Shown: positions 8,001-14,624 of the stretch, piece after piece | Position numbering within the stretch: the stretch's first letter is position 1 | Layout: each line of letters begins with the position of its first letter | Assembly (NCBI GenBank): GCA_016928125.1 | Contig: JAFGLK010000171.1 | Coordinates: 1-19,706, forward strand | Origin: Anaerolineae bacterium | GTDB taxonomy: Bacteria > Chloroflexota > Anaerolineae > UBA1429 | DNA length: 19,706 nucleotides | Direction: 5' to 3' | Notes under the pieces: model-generated | The model's input: the letters and a program-made list of their open reading frames with translations, nothing else | Told to the model about the DNA's origin: nothing | Database searches by the model: none | Position numbers and translations under genes: made by a program

Positions 8001-8901
8001 GGGGCGGATAGAAGATGCGATAGTTCATCAGCCAGGCGCGCGGTGCAATCCCCGACACGGTCTGCGTCACGCCCCTGAAGGTGGCCTGGACAACACGACC
8101 CGCCGCGACACTGGCCAGCTGTGTGCCATGGGCCGACCCGTTCTGGCCCGGTATCGGCGATTGTTCGCCTGCGAGAGGTGGCTCCCATGCACGAGGATAG
8201 ATCCGTGCCGCAATGACCTTGGGCGTGGTAGCTACGCTGTCACCTTTTGGGAAGCCCTGCGGGTAGGTCATCCCGGCGGCATCCAGCATGGGATGGTCGC
8301 TGCGGATGCCGCTATCTAGCACCGCGATGCGTGTCCCTGCGCCTCCCTGATCTTGACCTCCCACCCGGGCCCAGAGATCCGCCGTATGAAGCGCCTCGAC
8401 GCTTGAGAAGAGCGCCGGGGCATAGGCCGTCTCCTCGTAGATGCGGACGACCTCAGGCCAGCCGGCAAGCTCGGCCAGGGCGCCCTGTCTGTCGGTGACG
8501 CTCTCGGCCTCCGGGAGATGCACGGCCAGGCCATTGAAGAGCAGACTGTAGCGATGCTCCACCCTGGCGCCCGGAATGGTCTTCTCCAGACGCGACCTCA
8601 GCTCAAGCTGCTGCTGCTCCAGCTTCTGGCGGTAGGCCAGTCGCGCGGCCTCTTCCGGCCCATCGCCATCTGTGAGGCTTTGCCCTGCAACTGCCGGTGG
8701 ATCTGCGAGCCGCACAATCACGCGCTGGGCGTGCCCCGCGGCCCTGAGAGAGGCACTTGCCCTCGCTTCGACGCCAGACCGTGCTCCGCCACCATAGAGC
8801 ACAAGCAACAGGACCAGCAGGCGAATCACGGGCGTCCCCGCAGATGGTCTCCTGCGTAGGAGGGACACGATCTGCTCGAAGAGGGGCGTTCGGCATGCCA
8901 C
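5032..8901 (-). CDS. Large secreted subtilisin-like (S8) protease with PA, PKD and adhesion-type modules
   Basis: 1289 aa from the chosen start; residues below are counted from that start plus 5 (the alternative GTG at 8916). A basic n-region and a Leu/Val-rich stretch near 31-40 look like a signal peptide. An I9-type propeptide-like region covers about 60-165. The catalytic triad is complete: Asp201 (AVLDSGI), His263 (SAHGTQLASVAAG) and Ser623 (SGTSVASAHIAGAAAL), with oxyanion Asn370. A protease-associated (PA) insert lies at about 450-560. Then come an Ig-like segment, a flavodoxin/ThuA-like segment from about 800 (LLIDNDFSFFEDYADYAHYV), a PKD domain (FGEHGDYRAIVEAKD) and a DUF11-like repeat. 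The protein ends APVFLPLMLKR. GGAGGA (8909-8914) lies 7 nt before the GTG at 8901, which is why that start is preferred. It is likely extracellular and degrades proteins or peptides. It starts 44 nt after the glycosyltransferase stop. Confidence 0.9.
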   Translation of the reverse strand: MACRTPLFEQIVSLLRRRPSAGTPVIRLLVLLLVLYGGGARSGVEARASASLRAAGHAQRVIVRLADPPAVAGQSLTDGDGPEEAARLAYRQKLEQQQLELRSRLEKTIPGARVEHRYSLLFNGLAVHLPEAESVTDRQGALAELAGWPEVVRIYEETAYAPALFSSVEALHTADLWARVGGQDQGGAGTRIAVLDSGIRSDHPMLDAAGMTYPQGFPKGDSVATTPKVIAARIYPRAWEPPLAGEQSPIPGQNGSAHGTQLASVAAGRVVQATFRGVTQTVSGIAPRAWLMNYRIFYPPQGGAAPMAYTAEILSALEDAVNDGADVLLLGWASLSPTLPVASPLAEAIDAAIAAGCVVVAPVGNDGVDARTSSSSGGASYGSASRLPGGLARVITVGSVSKPEGIAYDLVDVLGPAPVPAALQGQPFAGPVPTETGFVPISTTVGPIPFLDVGSVAPGSSQSACAALPAGSLAGRAAIVSRGECLFGDKAFYIQQAGAVAMLIVSDADTPESFACAGEHCAPGEITIPVVMIGASHGAALRDWADAHPGATLRLDPNGRLQEQAFPVLAQTSGRGPAYMRTLKPDLVAPGEDVLAASYAPSSGGGVRMTYAQVSGTSVASAHIAGAAALLRQRHPSWGHDQIGAALMATANADIARPSEPGEQASPLEVGAGLAHLGEADTIEAWASPPSVSVPELRAGQSTELEIALRDLRSGGSGRSWRISVSHTGVGQIDVQAPSSVALQAGGTATVRLDITARSAALPGDVEGRLEFSTAGAEMHLPLWTRVAPALSQAEVLLIDNDFSFFEDYADYAHYVTGALDDIGTSYQIWNADAHYGTVQTIPDLNELERYRVVIWITGDNVHPDGYYVLATPLTARDQELLARYLDGGGRLLAMGQNLARASDVNPDGDPRWGRSGLYHYGLGANWLQDSLFDPQGTGRYPPQGAAALMGLPDTFLAAGGGMQNVTLHLGPIGDGAGNQLSIDEIGPGGVRDGTDRTLATPLLYAVDAVPIASGYMGVAKGDDQTLETYLAGQSPVIPYRTVYYSFGFEGINTIITGEGSLNTTTRSELLRRTLAWLLDQVEVTLPELIATSPNALTELACQATSSHGPQRLTYRWKVGGDPVIQSDTAAIDHVFGEHGDYRAIVEAKDALGHTAVAETTVSVRSGGSSTLIAIPASVTPGGEVTLQLTLRNTETQALPFAFTLPVPAQTSYVSHIGGDYAGSTLSWSGTIGPNESYVAHLRVRTSDALTYGAALTASAQIQAGSEAFEESATIFVRAPVFLPLMLKR

Positions 8902-8945
8902 AGAGCGTTCCTCCACTTCGCCTTCAGCGCCTTGTTCGCTGCTGC

Positions 8946-10382
8946 TCAGGTCAACCAGTAGACCGAATCCTCATCCTGGGGGCTTCCCAGGGGCCACGAC
9001 TGATAGCGGTTCCATTGCTCCAGGAAGCTGCTCCGGGCCTCGAGGAAGGCGCGCACGATCCCCTCCACGACCGCCTCGCGCTGGGCTGTGTCCAGTCCCT
9101 CGGTTTCGAGCAGGTAGGCGGCGGCTCGCCCGTGGAAGAGCGGCAGAAGCGACTCAATCACCTTATCTGGATCGCCCTCCCCCTGGTTGTACACCACGGC
9201 GAACTCGACCACGATGTCGCGCCAGAGCTCGACCGGGAATTCGAAATCCGGCTGCACGGCCTCGTCTGTCTCACTGCCCTCACCACCTCGCGCCTCGCCC
9301 AGGGGTTCCCTCGCTTGGCTCGCCATCTTGATCAGCTTGTCAACACGTTCTAGGGTAACCGGCTGCAGAATGCTCCGCCAGAGATCGCCATAGCGCTCCG
9401 CTCCATTCTCCATGCCCAGCAACAGCTCCTGCACGCACTGGGCGCACGGCATGATCTCCAGCGGAACGACCCTTTCGGGGCAGCGCTCTCCCGCGAACTC
9501 GATGCGCCGCGGAAGCAGCTGGCTTGGGCGCCCCGTGCTACCGACCGCTGCTCCGGGAGGGTCGACCACCGGCATCCAGAGCCGTCCATGCACGGTGAGC
9601 AGCCGAAACAGTGTGCCCACGCTGTGGAGGAACCGCGCGTCCAAGCCCGCCCCAGGATCGCCGCTCTGATCGCCACGATACCCAAGATCGACTTGAGCGA
9701 TGCGGCGTCCCTCGGCCAGGGTTTGAATCGGCACCCATACGTTGATGCCGTAGCGGGCTACATCCGTTTCCCACACATCCGTGTTGGCCATCTCCCCAGC
9801 CAGAGCCCCTGAGACGCTGAACTCGCTCATCAGAGGCTGGCGCAGGTCTGTGTCCAGAAACATGCATATGAATGGGTAGCACAAGTTGTCAACCAGGGCT
9901 GCCGTGTAGCTGCTGCGCTGGAAGCAGGGAATCGCAAGATCGGCGCCAGCCAGAATCGGATCCACCAGACCCTTGATCCACTCGGGTGTGATGCCCGGCG
10001 CGCGCGCTTCGAGAATGACACACACCTGCGCACCCAACGCGCCACTTGCCTCAAAGATGGCGCGGATCGCGGAGCCCTTGCCGTTGCTGCCACCGTAGGT
10101 GGTCAGCAGCTTGGTGACATTCTCAGGCATCCAGGCGCTGTCGACGTGGTGGACGGTATTATCCGATGAGCCCCCATCGGCATTCATTAACACCACGCGG
10201 CAATTGGCCAGGTATCTCTCCACCCCAGCGCTGACGGCCTCTATGACCTCTACGATGGTGCGTCCGTTGCGATGGCTCGGAATGCCGATGACCACATCGG
10301 CGCGCCCGATAGCCGCAATCCGTTCCTTTGCCTCTGGCTCGAGAGCCGATTCGTGTGCCAGGATTCCCCGCTGATCTCTCAT
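8946..10382 (-). CDS. GT-A glycosyltransferase, glucosyl-3-phosphoglycerate/mannosylglycerate synthase-like
   Basis: 478 aa. The N-terminal GT-A domain includes VVIGIPSHRNG (30-40), MNADGGSSDNT (66-76) for nucleotide-sugar binding and GKGSAIRA (101-108). LGYRGDQSGDP (233-243) resembles the VNLGVREH region of GpgS. The C-terminal 200 residues are helical and recall the tail of mannosylglycerate synthases. This family makes glucosyl- or mannosyl-glycerate compatible solutes from a nucleotide sugar, but other acceptors are possible. Odd feature: the position that should read DxD, before ITPEW, is EARAP (125-129). The frame is open up to 10517, but GAGGTGA (10388-10394) lies about 5 nt before the ATG at 10382, and the extra 45 residues would contain the promoter, so 10382 is chosen. 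It appears to be first in a five-gene minus-strand unit. Confidence 0.75.
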   Translation of the reverse strand: MRDQRGILAHESALEPEAKERIAAIGRADVVIGIPSHRNGRTIVEVIEAVSAGVERYLANCRVVLMNADGGSSDNTVHHVDSAWMPENVTKLLTTYGGSNGKGSAIRAIFEASGALGAQVCVILEARAPGITPEWIKGLVDPILAGADLAIPCFQRSSYTAALVDNLCYPFICMFLDTDLRQPLMSEFSVSGALAGEMANTDVWETDVARYGINVWVPIQTLAEGRRIAQVDLGYRGDQSGDPGAGLDARFLHSVGTLFRLLTVHGRLWMPVVDPPGAAVGSTGRPSQLLPRRIEFAGERCPERVVPLEIMPCAQCVQELLLGMENGAERYGDLWRSILQPVTLERVDKLIKMASQAREPLGEARGGEGSETDEAVQPDFEFPVELWRDIVVEFAVVYNQGEGDPDKVIESLLPLFHGRAAAYLLETEGLDTAQREAVVEGIVRAFLEARSSFLEQWNRYQSWPLGSPQDEDSVYWLT

Positions 10383-10493
10383 CTGTCTCACCTCAAGATC
10401 CAGACACGAGCGTCCTATTGCGCCAATACATCCCTGTGAGCAGAGATGGCTCCGGCATGCATTCCCAGCATGGGTCAAGCTTGGACTACCCGT

Positions 10494-10502
10494 ATTATAG
10501 CA
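10494..10502 (-). promoter_or_regulatory. Extended -10 promoter for the glycosyltransferase unit
   Basis: On the minus strand, TGCTATAAT is a perfect -10 with the TG extension. No good -35 is seen at 16-18 nt spacing, as is usual for extended -10 promoters. Initiation would be near 10487, leaving a leader of about 105 nt. It may drive all five downstream genes. Confidence 0.6.
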
Positions 10503-10614
10503 CATTCTGTCCCTCAAGCATCATGCCGTCAGGCGCTGTCAGAGTTGTTCTTTTGCCTTCAGTAGGTTTTTCCTTCTTTATCTGACCGTTTCTGCGGCGT
10601 CGTTTGGGCCAGTC

Positions 10615-10643
10615 TTGACATTGAGGGCGCCAGGTGCTAGAAT
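10615..10643 (+). promoter_or_regulatory. Strong promoter of apt
   Basis: A perfect TTGACA (10615-10620), a 17-nt spacer and TAGAAT (10638-10643) preceded by TGC. This is a near-consensus housekeeping-sigma promoter about 80 nt before the apt start, and the best promoter match in the window. Confidence 0.75.
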
Positions 10644-10731
10644 GTCGACATTTGATGGGGCATAGCCCGAGGCTCTCCACGCCCAGGGCATCTGCTCTCT
10701 GGCCACTATTGCGCAAGGAAGGCGACCCGCT

Positions 10732-11250
10732 ATGGCTCTGGAACTCGTCAAGTTTGTCCGTGACGTGCCCGATTTCCCGGTGGAAGGCATTCTCTTCAAA
10801 GACATTACGCCCCTTCTGGGAGATGGGGAGGCTTTCAGGAAAGTCATCGAAGTTCTGGCGGACCGCTACGCCGATGTCCAGGTGGATCAGGTTGTGGCGA
10901 TCGAGTCGCGTGGGTTCATCCTGGGGGCTCCGCTGGCTTACAAACTGGGCGCCGGCTTTGTGCCTGTGCGCAAGCCAGGCAAGTTGCCTGCGGCAACCAT
11001 GCAGGTGGAGTATAGCCTGGAGTACGGCACGAATGCGCTAGAGATGCACGTCGATGCGATCACTCCGGGACAGAAGGTTCTGCTTGTCGATGACTTGTTA
11101 GCCACAGGTGGCTCGGCCCGGGCGGCGATCGACCTAATCGAGCGGCTGGGGGGCACGGTGATAGGTGTGGCTTTTCTCATCGAACTCGTCTTTCTGAACG
11201 GAATCGAGCAACTCAAGGGGTATGACGTCTTTTCCCTTCTGAGGGTCTAG
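10732..11250 (+). CDS. apt: Adenine phosphoribosyltransferase
   Basis: 172 aa, the normal length. It converts adenine and PRPP to AMP and pyrophosphate in the cytoplasm. The N-terminus has FPVEGILFKDITPLL (15-29), the family signature. ESRGF (58-62) and PVRKPGKLP (78-86) are active-site segments. The PRPP loop is VLLVDDLLATGGSA (116-129). GGAAGG lies 9 nt before the ATG. Apt would reuse the adenine released by the MTA phosphorylase encoded 10 kb away. A DksA/TraR-type gene follows 95 nt downstream without an evident terminator, so the two may be co-transcribed. Confidence 0.96.
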   Translation: MALELVKFVRDVPDFPVEGILFKDITPLLGDGEAFRKVIEVLADRYADVQVDQVVAIESRGFILGAPLAYKLGAGFVPVRKPGKLPAATMQVEYSLEYGTNALEMHVDAITPGQKVLLVDDLLATGGSARAAIDLIERLGGTVIGVAFLIELVFLNGIEQLKGYDVFSLLRV

Positions 11251-11345
11251 GTCGAGGCCTGTTTGTATTTGCCGCTATTCTCTCGGCCTGGATGTGGCTC
11301 GCCCGGCAGTCCGGCGCGGCCACGGAATGGCAGGAGGTGGGCTTG

Positions 11346-11822
11346 ATGAGCGCACAATTGAGTTCAGCACAAGAAGATCAAGTCAGGAATCTACAAGCTC
11401 TCCGTGGGCACACTGTTCAGGAGATCGAACGTCTCGAGCGCGAGCTCCAGGAAACGATTGAGCCAGCCTCGGCCACCGATGATGATTCCGCTGATGTGGC
11501 CGCTGACGTCTACGAGCGTGGCAAGATCATCTCGCTGGTACAGAATCTCCAAGCCAAGCTTCACGCGATCGATCACGCCATCGAGGCCGCAATGCAAGGG
11601 CGGTATGGCATCTGTGAGAAATGTGGGGCGATCATTCCGGAGGAACGTCTCGAGATCATGCCCGAGACGACCATGTGCGTCAAATGTGTAAGCGAATTGG
11701 AGCAGGGCATTCGGCGCCATCAGCTCTTGCTGCGCAGTCGCATGCGGTCAGCAGAGGACCGTCCTCGAGCATACGGGATTGATGACGAGGAAGACAACCC
11801 GTTGGACGTGCATGACGACTAG
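11346..11822 (+). CDS. DksA/TraR-family C4 zinc-finger protein
   Basis: 158 aa. The N-terminal half (about 5-85) is heptad-like and should form the coiled-coil hairpin of DksA/TraR proteins. The acidic tip TDDDSADVAADVYE (44-57) is in the place where DksA carries its functional aspartates. The C-terminal zinc finger is CEKC (90-93) and CVKC (111-114), all four cysteines present. Such proteins enter the RNA polymerase secondary channel and adjust initiation, often with ppGpp; others of this fold have unknown roles. AGGAGGT lies 8 nt before the ATG at 11346, so the upstream in-frame ATG at 11292 is rejected. The tail is very acidic (DDEEDNPLDVHDD). True DksA function is not proven. Confidence 0.85.
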   Translation: MSAQLSSAQEDQVRNLQALRGHTVQEIERLERELQETIEPASATDDDSADVAADVYERGKIISLVQNLQAKLHAIDHAIEAAMQGRYGICEKCGAIIPEERLEIMPETTMCVKCVSELEQGIRRHQLLLRSRMRSAEDRPRAYGIDDEEDNPLDVHDD

Positions 11823-11881
11823 GCTCCATCTCAGAGTCGTATGATCGCCGTCTAGGAATCGCTGCTTTTCTCGTCCTCCTT

Positions 11882-11911
11882 TTGACAAAGGTCCAGCAGG
11901 TAGAGTACACT
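11882..11911 (+). promoter_or_regulatory. Promoter of the 2-oxoacid oxidoreductase operon
   Basis: A perfect TTGACA (11882-11887), an 18-nt spacer and TACACT (11906-11911; 4 of 6 matches). Initiation near 11918 would give a leader of about 267 nt before the first operon gene. It lies 60 nt after the DksA-like stop codon. Confidence 0.6.
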
Positions 11912-11917
11912 ATGTCG

Positions 11918-12184
11918 GTTTTGGAGGCGGACGTCGGTCATGTGCCCTGCCGACGAATTGCGGCGTGTGCGATGCGCGCGCCAGGCGATTCCGCCCTCGC
12001 TTCAGCCACTGGCGACGTGAGCGCGAGTTGATCAGGCTGGCGCGCGCCCCGATCAGCAGTGGGTGCAAACGCACTAGGGCGGGGCTTGCTGTGAGCCCCG
12101 CTCAGACTGAATATCCGTCGACGCGGCAGAAGGTGCCGCCCCAAGCATTGTCGCGGCGCAGAGCGCTGCAGGAGGTCATCACAC
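11918..12184 (+). promoter_or_regulatory. Structured 5' leader of the 2-oxoacid oxidoreductase operon
   Basis: Five stems in series can be drawn: CGTCGG/CCGACG (11932-11955); an 11-bp perfect GCGCGCGCCAG/CTGGCGCGCGC (11974-11984 with 12037-12047) with CTCGC/GCGAG nested inside (11996-12000 with 12023-12027); GCGGGGCT/AGCCCCGC (12079-12086 with 12094-12101, 7-nt loop); GCGGCA/TGCCGC (12123-12139); and GCGC/GCGC (12156-12166) just before the ribosome-binding site. A 26-codon open frame, MCPADELRRV..., runs 11940-12020 with GGAGG 12 nt upstream and could be a leader peptide. It matches no riboswitch I recognise; the TPP-box motifs are absent. High GC makes some pairing likely by chance. Confidence 0.4.
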
Positions 12185-12760
12185 ATGGCGGAGATGTTCG
12201 AGATTCGCTGGCATGGACGCGCAGGTCAGGGCGTGGTCACGGCGGGAGAGCTTCTGGGAGAGACCGCCATGCACAGCGGCAACTACTTCCAGTCCTTTCC
12301 CGAGTACGGCGCCGAGCGTATGGGAGCACCCATCAAGTCCTACACCCGCGTCAGCGACGAGCCCATCGAGGTACACGCACCCATCCTCGAGCCTGATATG
12401 GTCATCGTCGTCAACTCCAATCTGGTTGGCGTGGTGGATCTTACTGAAGGGCTCAAGCCAGATGGCGCCATCATCTTTAATACCGCCGATTCACCTGCGG
12501 AGATTCGCAGCAGGCTCAACTTCCCGACGGGCAGCGTCTGGTGTGTAGATGCCTCGGGCATTGCGATGCAGGAACTCCGGCGCGATATTCCCAGCACGAT
12601 GATGATCAGCGTCGTGGCGCGTGCGGTTAAGGGCCTGGTGAGTCTGCAGGCCGCGATCGAGGTGACCCGCGAGAGTCTGGGGGGCAGGCTCCGCCCTGAG
12701 GTCGTTGAAGCCAATGTGAGAGCTCTGCAGCGCGCCTATGACGAGTGTGTATCGGGCTAG
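12185..12760 (+). CDS. porG: 2-oxoacid:ferredoxin oxidoreductase, gamma subunit
   Basis: 191 aa, normal for the separate gamma chain of four-subunit pyruvate or 2-ketoisovalerate:ferredoxin oxidoreductases. The domain takes part in CoA binding and subunit assembly. The signature HGRAGQGVVTAGELLGE (10-26) near the N-terminus and SFPEYGAERMGAP (37-49) are typical. AGGAGG lies 9 nt before the ATG. It is the first gene of the gamma-delta-alpha-beta operon, the order known from Thermotoga and hyperthermophilic archaea. Whether the substrate is pyruvate or a branched 2-oxoacid cannot be decided here. Confidence 0.92.
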   Translation: MAEMFEIRWHGRAGQGVVTAGELLGETAMHSGNYFQSFPEYGAERMGAPIKSYTRVSDEPIEVHAPILEPDMVIVVNSNLVGVVDLTEGLKPDGAIIFNTADSPAEIRSRLNFPTGSVWCVDASGIAMQELRRDIPSTMMISVVARAVKGLVSLQAAIEVTRESLGGRLRPEVVEANVRALQRAYDECVSG

Positions 12761-12771
12761 GATCCGAATGG

Positions 12772-12817
12772 CCAGCCGTAGTGGCTGGTCTGTGTACCTG
12801 CAACGCGGTGTCGCGTT
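12772..12817 (+). repeat. Two hairpins between gamma and delta genes
   Basis: CCAGCC/GGCTGG (12772-12788, loop GTAGT) and AACGCG/CGCGTT (12802-12817, loop GTGT) lie in the 88-nt gap, 32 nt before the delta start. There is no T-tract, so RNA processing or stability elements are more likely than terminators. Confidence 0.45.
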
Positions 12818-12848
12818 CGATCTATGATTCGATGTGGAGGTCTTTTCC

Positions 12849-13202
12849 ATGGCAAAGCGTGAGGCTCCCAGTCTTGATCGTCCCTGGCAAGAGGTTAGCC
12901 AAGGCGGTGTGGTCCGGGATCCAGGCAACTCGGTGGCATATATCACCGGCACTTGGCGCACGATGCGTCCCCTGCGCGACAATGAACAGTGCATCCAGTG
13001 TCTGATCTGCTGGATCATGTGCCCCGATGCATCGGTGATCGTTGAGGACGGCAAAGTGGTCGCCTTTGACTATGACCACTGCAAGGGATGTGGCATTTGT
13101 GCCGACCAGTGCCCAGCCAACATCAAGAACCCGCATTCAGAGACGGGTCAGATGGGCAAAGTCATTCAGATGGTGCCGGAGGCAGATTTCCAGAGCAGTT
13201 GA
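12849..13202 (+). CDS. porD: 2-oxoacid:ferredoxin oxidoreductase, delta subunit (2x[4Fe-4S])
   Basis: 117 aa. Two ferredoxin-type cluster motifs are complete: Cys48, 51, 54, 58 (CIQCLICWIMCP) and Cys78, 81, 84, 88 (CKGCGICADQCP). The subunit carries electrons from the thiamine-diphosphate/Fe-S core to external ferredoxin. The N-terminal 40 residues contain the RPWQEVSQGGVV and GTWRTMRP segments usual for PorD. An ATG at 12834 is in frame, but GGAGGT lies after it and 7 nt before the ATG at 12849, so 12849 is the start. It is followed by a 111-nt gap to the alpha gene. Confidence 0.93.
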   Translation: MAKREAPSLDRPWQEVSQGGVVRDPGNSVAYITGTWRTMRPLRDNEQCIQCLICWIMCPDASVIVEDGKVVAFDYDHCKGCGICADQCPANIKNPHSETGQMGKVIQMVPEADFQSS

Positions 13203-13313
13203 ACGGCTCCCCAAGCACTAGATTGGGCTCAGGCCTGGAGACTCTGGCTTGGTTCGCGAAATGGTTTGGCCGAATGCTGCTCATAGCGGGCGCATCACAG
13301 GAGGAAGAGCAAG

Positions 13314-14510
13314 ATGGTTGAAAGCAAGTATATGCCTCTCGATGGGGCCAGCGCGGTCTCGAATGCGATGCGACAGATCAACCCTGACGTCGTGGCTGCC
13401 TATCCGATCACGCCTCAGACCGAGGTTGTTCAGAAATTCTCTCAGTTCGTGGCTGATGGGCTGGTGAACACCGAATTCATCCCCGTCGAAAGCGAGCACG
13501 CTGCCATGAGTGCCTGCATAGGCGCCTCCGCGGCGGGGGCTCGCGTGATGACAGCCACCGCGGCCAATGGTCTGGCGCTGATGTGGGAGATGCTCTACAT
13601 TGCGTCCGGCATGAGGTTGCCGATTGTGCTCACCGTGGTCAACCGAGCCCTCTCGAGTCCACTGAACATCCATTGCGATCACTCGGACAGCATGGGCGCT
13701 CGCGACTCGGGCTGGCTGCAGATGTATGCCGAGACCGGCCAGGAGGCCTACGATAACACGATCCAAGCCCTGCGTATGGCTGAACACCCCGGCCTCCTCA
13801 CGCCGGTGATGAGCTGCCAGGATGGCTTTATCACGGGACATGGCGTCGAGCGCGTGGGCATTCTTCCGGATGAGGCCGTGCAGGCGTTCGTAGGCGTCTA
13901 CGAACCCAAGCAGTGGCTTCTCAATACGGACCAGCCGGTGACTATGGGGGCCTGGGATTTCACCGACTATTACTTTGAGCACAAGCGCCAGCAGACCGAG
14001 GCCATTAACAAATGCCTGCCCATCGTGGAAGCGGTCAGGGCCGAATACGCCGAGCTTTCTGGGCGTCCCCAGCCGATAGTCGATGCTTTTGGCATGGAAG
14101 ATGCTGATTATGCTATTGTCGTGATGAGCTCGACGGCGGGCACGACGCGAAGCGTTGTGAGGCAACTTCGCGCTCAAGGTATCAAGGCTGGGGTCGTCAA
14201 GTTGCGTCTCTATCGCCCCTTCCCGGCTCAGCACGTGGTGGATGCGATCAAGAACTGCAAGGCGGTTGCGGTGCTTGATAGGGCAATCTCCTTTGGGTCT
14301 CTACAGGGCGCTGGCCCCGTTTTCGGCGACGTGACGTCGGCCCTTTACAATCTGGGTGGCCCTGCACTGAATATCGTGAACTATATATATGGTCTGGGCG
14401 GTCGGGATACAACGCCACCGATGATCGAATCGGTGTTCGAGGACTTGAGGGCTATGGCCGATTCCGGTGAGCGCGGCAATATGGTGCGCTACCTCGGCCT
14501 GCGCAGTTAG
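13314..14510 (+). CDS. porA: 2-oxoacid:ferredoxin oxidoreductase, alpha subunit
   Basis: 398 aa, the usual alpha-chain length. It holds the pyrimidine-binding half of the thiamine-diphosphate site. Motifs: YPITPQT (30-36), VESEHAAMSACIGASAAG (58-75) containing the catalytic Glu region, ATAANGLALMWEM (81-93) and NIHCDHSDSMGARDSGW (118-134). The C-terminal domain continues with MSSTAGTTRSVVRQLR and a transketolase-C-like fold around VGVVKLRLYRPFP. The whole enzyme oxidises a 2-oxoacid with CoA to acyl-CoA, CO2 and reduced ferredoxin, or runs in reverse for carboxylation. AGGAGG lies 9 nt before the ATG. Confidence 0.94.
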   Translation: MVESKYMPLDGASAVSNAMRQINPDVVAAYPITPQTEVVQKFSQFVADGLVNTEFIPVESEHAAMSACIGASAAGARVMTATAANGLALMWEMLYIASGMRLPIVLTVVNRALSSPLNIHCDHSDSMGARDSGWLQMYAETGQEAYDNTIQALRMAEHPGLLTPVMSCQDGFITGHGVERVGILPDEAVQAFVGVYEPKQWLLNTDQPVTMGAWDFTDYYFEHKRQQTEAINKCLPIVEAVRAEYAELSGRPQPIVDAFGMEDADYAIVVMSSTAGTTRSVVRQLRAQGIKAGVVKLRLYRPFPAQHVVDAIKNCKAVAVLDRAISFGSLQGAGPVFGDVTSALYNLGGPALNIVNYIYGLGGRDTTPPMIESVFEDLRAMADSGERGNMVRYLGLRS

Positions 14511-14548
14511 CTGACGATACGGCCTGCGTGGGCTCGACAGCAGTGGGG

Positions 14549-14569
14549 CCAGCGCGAACGGCGCGCTGG
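14549..14569 (+). repeat. Hairpin between alpha and beta genes
   Basis: CCAGCGCG/CGCGCTGG, a perfect 8-bp stem with a 5-nt loop, in the 114-nt gap between the alpha and beta genes. It has no T-tract. It may shape mRNA processing within the operon. Confidence 0.45.
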
Positions 14570-14624
14570 ACAATCCCTATCCAGTTGCCATAGCTCACGT
14601 GTGCCCCAAAAGGAGATAAACAGA

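Larger units (their letters stand above)
10383..10731. other. 349-nt divergent intergenic region
   Basis: It separates the minus-strand glycosyltransferase from plus-strand apt and holds one promoter for each (annotated separately). I see no convincing small gene. Other structure: CATGC/GCATG (7-nt spacer, near 10456-10473) in the glycosyltransferase leader; two GTCAG repeats (10528-10532 and 10538-10542) with an inverted TCTGAC at 10581-10586; and a pyrimidine-rich run around 10543-10582. The repeats could be regulator sites but are too short to claim. Confidence 0.6.

Noticed and set aside
10383..10517. 45-residue N-terminal extension of the glycosyltransferase (start at 10517)
   Set aside because: It would place the extended -10 promoter inside the gene, has no domain match, and a strong ribosome-binding site precedes the ATG at 10382.
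12079..12120. TPP riboswitch ahead of a thiamine-diphosphate enzyme
   Set aside because: A CTCAGACTGAAT stretch superficially suggested it, but the conserved CTGAGA and the pyrophosphate-sensor sequence are absent, and these enzymes use rather than make thiamine.
11938..12396. Possible genes in the oxidoreductase leader (82 codons minus, 143 codons plus)
   Set aside because: Both overlap the gamma-subunit start, lack good initiation signals and have Arg/Ala/Pro-rich translations typical of GC-rich noncoding DNA.
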